Positions 61,762 to 64,000 of a stretch of DNA of 64,000 bases are shown one piece after another. This stretch comes from Nitzschia sp. pyKryTriq1 (taxonomy: Eukaryota; Bacillariophyta; Bacillariophyceae; Bacillariales; Bacillariaceae). A program made the position numbers and the translations under genes. Below the pieces are notes generated by a model. It was not told where the DNA came from and ran no database searches. It saw nothing but the letters and a program-made list of their open reading frames with translations. The stretch covers positions 310,001-374,000 of the forward strand of contig OY101116.1 of assembly GCA_956465555.1 (NCBI GenBank). The letters are read 5' to 3'. Within the stretch, counting starts at the first letter, position 1. Every line of letters begins with the position of its first letter.

Positions 61762-64000
61762 CTATCTGCGTTTATTGCCCCGCTTCTTTTTTGAACCTGA
61801 ATTACTGCCCGTATCTTGCTTTGTATCTGCATTTAAAGAAAGTTGTTTCTTGGTTTGTCGCGTTGCCTCCGCTGTCATTGGATCCTCAGGCCATGGATGC
61901 TTTGCATACCTGCCCCTCAACTCCGCCCGAACTTGAGGGTAGGCTTCCGTCCAGAAAAAAGGTAGATCGATAGTCTGGGCGACAACCTTGCCCCCGGGAC
62001 TCAAAAGAGACAAGGAGAGCGGGATCGGATTGTGATCAGGTCCAACAGTGGGAGACTGCGACGTCCCAAAAAATTGTTGCAGTTTGGCACTGGCGGACGG
62101 TGGATCAGTCGAGTAGTTTACCGGGATGTTTGATCCATCGGGGGCCTGGATTGACAGTGGGAAGTCTCTGTCTAGCTGCTTCTGTTGCTCAGGAGTCAGC
62201 GAGCTCATCAAAATTTCGAATAGATCAATCTTCTTGAGCGACGCGCTCACTGCAAGCCATGGATCCACTATATGTTCCAGTATCCGTTCTTCGTCGTCAC
62301 CTTGAATCTCCTTATCCAAAGCAGAAAAACATGCAGGCCATTCAGTTGCTTCGTTGGTGGTTAGCTTTGAAGCCAGTCGCACGCGTTGGCGCAGATCTTG
62401 GACTTGAGCCTGCTTTTCAGGTCCTAGTGTAGACGACAATGCTGCAGAGTATCCACCTAGCTTTTGGATGGTTTCCTTGAGGATTTCGACCACCTTATCG
62501 ACAGGTGGAGATGGTAAAGGAGTAGATTCCAATTCCAAGGAGCCGATCATACGGGCACGTCTCGCGCGTACCTCGTGACCTCGACTGGGAACGGTGAAGA
62601 CCACTTCTCGTTCAAATGATCTTTCCAGTAATCTTGCCTTGTCTATGGAGGCAAAGGCGCGAACACGTGTCTTCCCATCGTCGCCAGTTGTGGTATCCGC
62701 AACTACCACGTAGTCCGGGGGTACACTGTTTGTGCCCTGTTGATTGTAGTCGTCAAGACGTGCCGACCGACCCAGTGACAAGAGATATGTAGATCCACCA
62801 TAGGAAGCATCCCCTTTTCGTTCCCCAATTAGATCTGTGAATCCAGGGAGGAGGGCCGTGCCTACTTCCATCCGTACCTCCGAAATAGGAATTTTGTCGT
62901 CCAGCACATCTTGTACTGCACTTTTGGCATCCTTTCCGATTCTGCTCGCATACCGAAGAAGGGCCTTGGCAACAGTGGAGGATCGACGATCGTTAGTTTC
63001 GCTGCTCTCCGAGTATAAATCAGAGACGCGGGAACCCAAATCAGGGGTATTAGTAGAGGATCGAATTCCAGCGTCGTCGTCCAACAGAAAAGTGATTGCA
63101 ATTGCAGCGGCCAAGGAAACAGGATTTTGCTGCTTTCTTGCCTCTTCAATTGCCGTAGCAAATCGTGGGTGGGAAGGAATTTGCGCAATGAGTCTTCCCT
63201 GTGGAGTAATGGCGAGCCTCTTGTCGGTTTCTTTGAGAGCATCCAGCTCGACCAACAATCGAATCGCACTGTTCAAAGATTCCACCGGAGGTCGATCGAC
63301 AAACGGTATTTCCTCTAGGATTTCGTGTCGGCTGGAACACCCCCAATCCGCGAGCAACAAGACCGTCGGAGACAAGTCTGTACTAAGAATTTCTGGATCA
63401 GATTGATCCTTGAAAGACTCTTCCAGTTCGGACTCAGTATAAATACGTAGGCATAGCCCTTCTTGCACCCGTCCTGCTCGACCTGCCCGTTGTGTGGCCG
63501 ACGCCTTGGAACAGAGAGTCGTCACCAACCGGGGCATGTTCGTATCCACATCGCAACGTGGTTCGCGACGGAGTCCAGAATCTACAACACAAGTGACTCG
63601 CTCCAATGTCAATGACGCTTCCGAAATGGGCGACGAAACAATGACTCGGCGTCTCCGAGAAGACTTTTCAGGAAACAAGGCATAATCCTGCTGTTCTTTG
63701 GGCAACGCGCCATACAATGGAACAACCTCGACGTCCTTTGGTAGATCGTTTTGTTCAGCTAGCTGTCTAATCGTTCTGATAATTTCGGCAGCCCCTGGTA
63801 AGAATGCTAGAACGTCTCCTTTGGCGGGTGCTCGGAGGACGCCTTGTTGGATGGCGTCACACATGACATTGACAAGTTCTTTTCGGTCCCGTTGAAGAAC
63901 GCGCAATGGTAGCAGTCTAGCTCGATTCCATTGGATCTTATTTGCATGATTGATGGTAATAGGATATTGCCTGCCGTCGCTTTTGAGTACTTCACAATTG
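61762..64000 (-). CDS. hrpB: HrpB-like DExH-box helicase (3' part, cut by the window end)
   Basis: Partial, at least 745 codons without the start; the reading frame is open to position 64000. The second RecA domain is visible: VLAFLPGAAEIIRTI, VPLYGALPKEQQ, motif V-like IVSSPISEASLTL, VVDSGLRREPRCD and motif VI QRAGRAGRVQEG. Then come the winged-helix/ratchet region and the HrpB C-terminal block SxxYPQVRAELRGRYAKHPWPEDP-like (here the 19 residues from YPQVRAEL to PWPEDP), diagnostic of HrpB rather than HrpA or splicing DEAH helicases. It is a bacterial-type helicase. The DExH box and any targeting peptide lie outside the window, so its compartment is unknown. The C-terminus is basic (KKKRGNKRR). 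Confidence 0.88.
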   Translation of the reverse strand, partial: NCEVLKSDGRQYPITINHANKIQWNRARLLPLRVLQRDRKELVNVMCDAIQQGVLRAPAKGDVLAFLPGAAEIIRTIRQLAEQNDLPKDVEVVPLYGALPKEQQDYALFPEKSSRRRRVIVSSPISEASLTLERVTCVVDSGLRREPRCDVDTNMPRLVTTLCSKASATQRAGRAGRVQEGLCLRIYTESELEESFKDQSDPEILSTDLSPTVLLLADWGCSSRHEILEEIPFVDRPPVESLNSAIRLLVELDALKETDKRLAITPQGRLIAQIPSHPRFATAIEEARKQQNPVSLAAAIAITFLLDDDAGIRSSTNTPDLGSRVSDLYSESSETNDRRSSTVAKALLRYASRIGKDAKSAVQDVLDDKIPISEVRMEVGTALLPGFTDLIGERKGDASYGGSTYLLSLGRSARLDDYNQQGTNSVPPDYVVVADTTTGDDGKTRVRAFASIDKARLLERSFEREVVFTVPSRGHEVRARRARMIGSLELESTPLPSPPVDKVVEILKETIQKLGGYSAALSSTLGPEKQAQVQDLRQRVRLASKLTTNEATEWPACFSALDKEIQGDDEERILEHIVDPWLAVSASLKKIDLFEILMSSLTPEQQKQLDRDFPLSIQAPDGSNIPVNYSTDPPSASAKLQQFFGTSQSPTVGPDHNPIPLSLSLLSPGGKVVAQTIDLPFFWTEAYPQVRAELRGRYAKHPWPEDPMTAEATRQTKKQLSLNADTKQDTGSNSGSKKKRGNKRR

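Overview
The window looks like nuclear DNA of a photosynthetic stramenopile, most likely a pennate diatom. Genes are compact, and introns are few, short (about 70-170 bp) and GT-AG. Proteins are rich in Ser/Thr/Gln/Asn runs. Several N-termini are secretory signals ending in the ASAF/AFAP-type motif that diatoms use for plastid import (59366-61651, 50571-51290, 27368-28036). A copia-type retroelement relic, stand-alone helicase-associated repeats and a plastid-type RadA fit the same picture. The species cannot be named from the sequence alone. No tRNA, rRNA, CRISPR array or bacterial operon was found.

Layout. 1-2.6 kb: relic of a Ty1/copia element and its LTR, then spacer. 2.6-14.7 kb: a telomere-repeat-binding-like Myb protein (-), a secreted/membrane protein with Cys-rich repeats (+), an OSCA/CSC1-type ion channel (+) and a large unknown Lys/Arg/Asp-rich protein (-). 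15.7-27.2 kb: a two-module unknown protein, a sulfotransferase-like type II membrane protein, a coiled-coil protein and a 1343-aa protein with three helicase-associated repeats. 27.3-44.4 kb: plastid rubredoxin, RPRD1-like CID protein, EGF-like multi-pass protein, GNAT acetyltransferase, PAN3, bestrophin-like channel, arrestin-fold protein, PRP38-family splicing factor and a Ser/Arg-rich unknown. 45.7-50 kb: two tandem 3-phosphoglycerate dehydrogenase genes. 50.5-55.3 kb: a small plastid-targeted protein and two tandem genes of an unrecognised family. 55.6-64 kb: eIF3 subunit L, a small unknown, plastid-targeted RadA and the 3' part of an HrpB-like DExH helicase that runs off the window.

No single pathway unites the window. 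Several genes do serve mRNA metabolism: RPRD1-like (transcription), PRP38 (splicing), PAN3 (deadenylation) and eIF3l (translation). Others are plastid proteins (rubredoxin, RadA, the 152-aa protein). The two PGDH copies serve serine synthesis.

The strongest unexplained signals are three. First, the palindromic octamer TACCGGTA occurs at least 18 times, always between genes, against about one expected. Second, a telomere-like TTAGGG tract lies just upstream of the start codon of the telobox-Myb gene. Third, two neighbouring genes of an unrecognised family share short SGKxW-type repeats and an identically placed phase-1 intron. Exon boundaries were read by eye from reading frame and splice signals; no transcript data were available.
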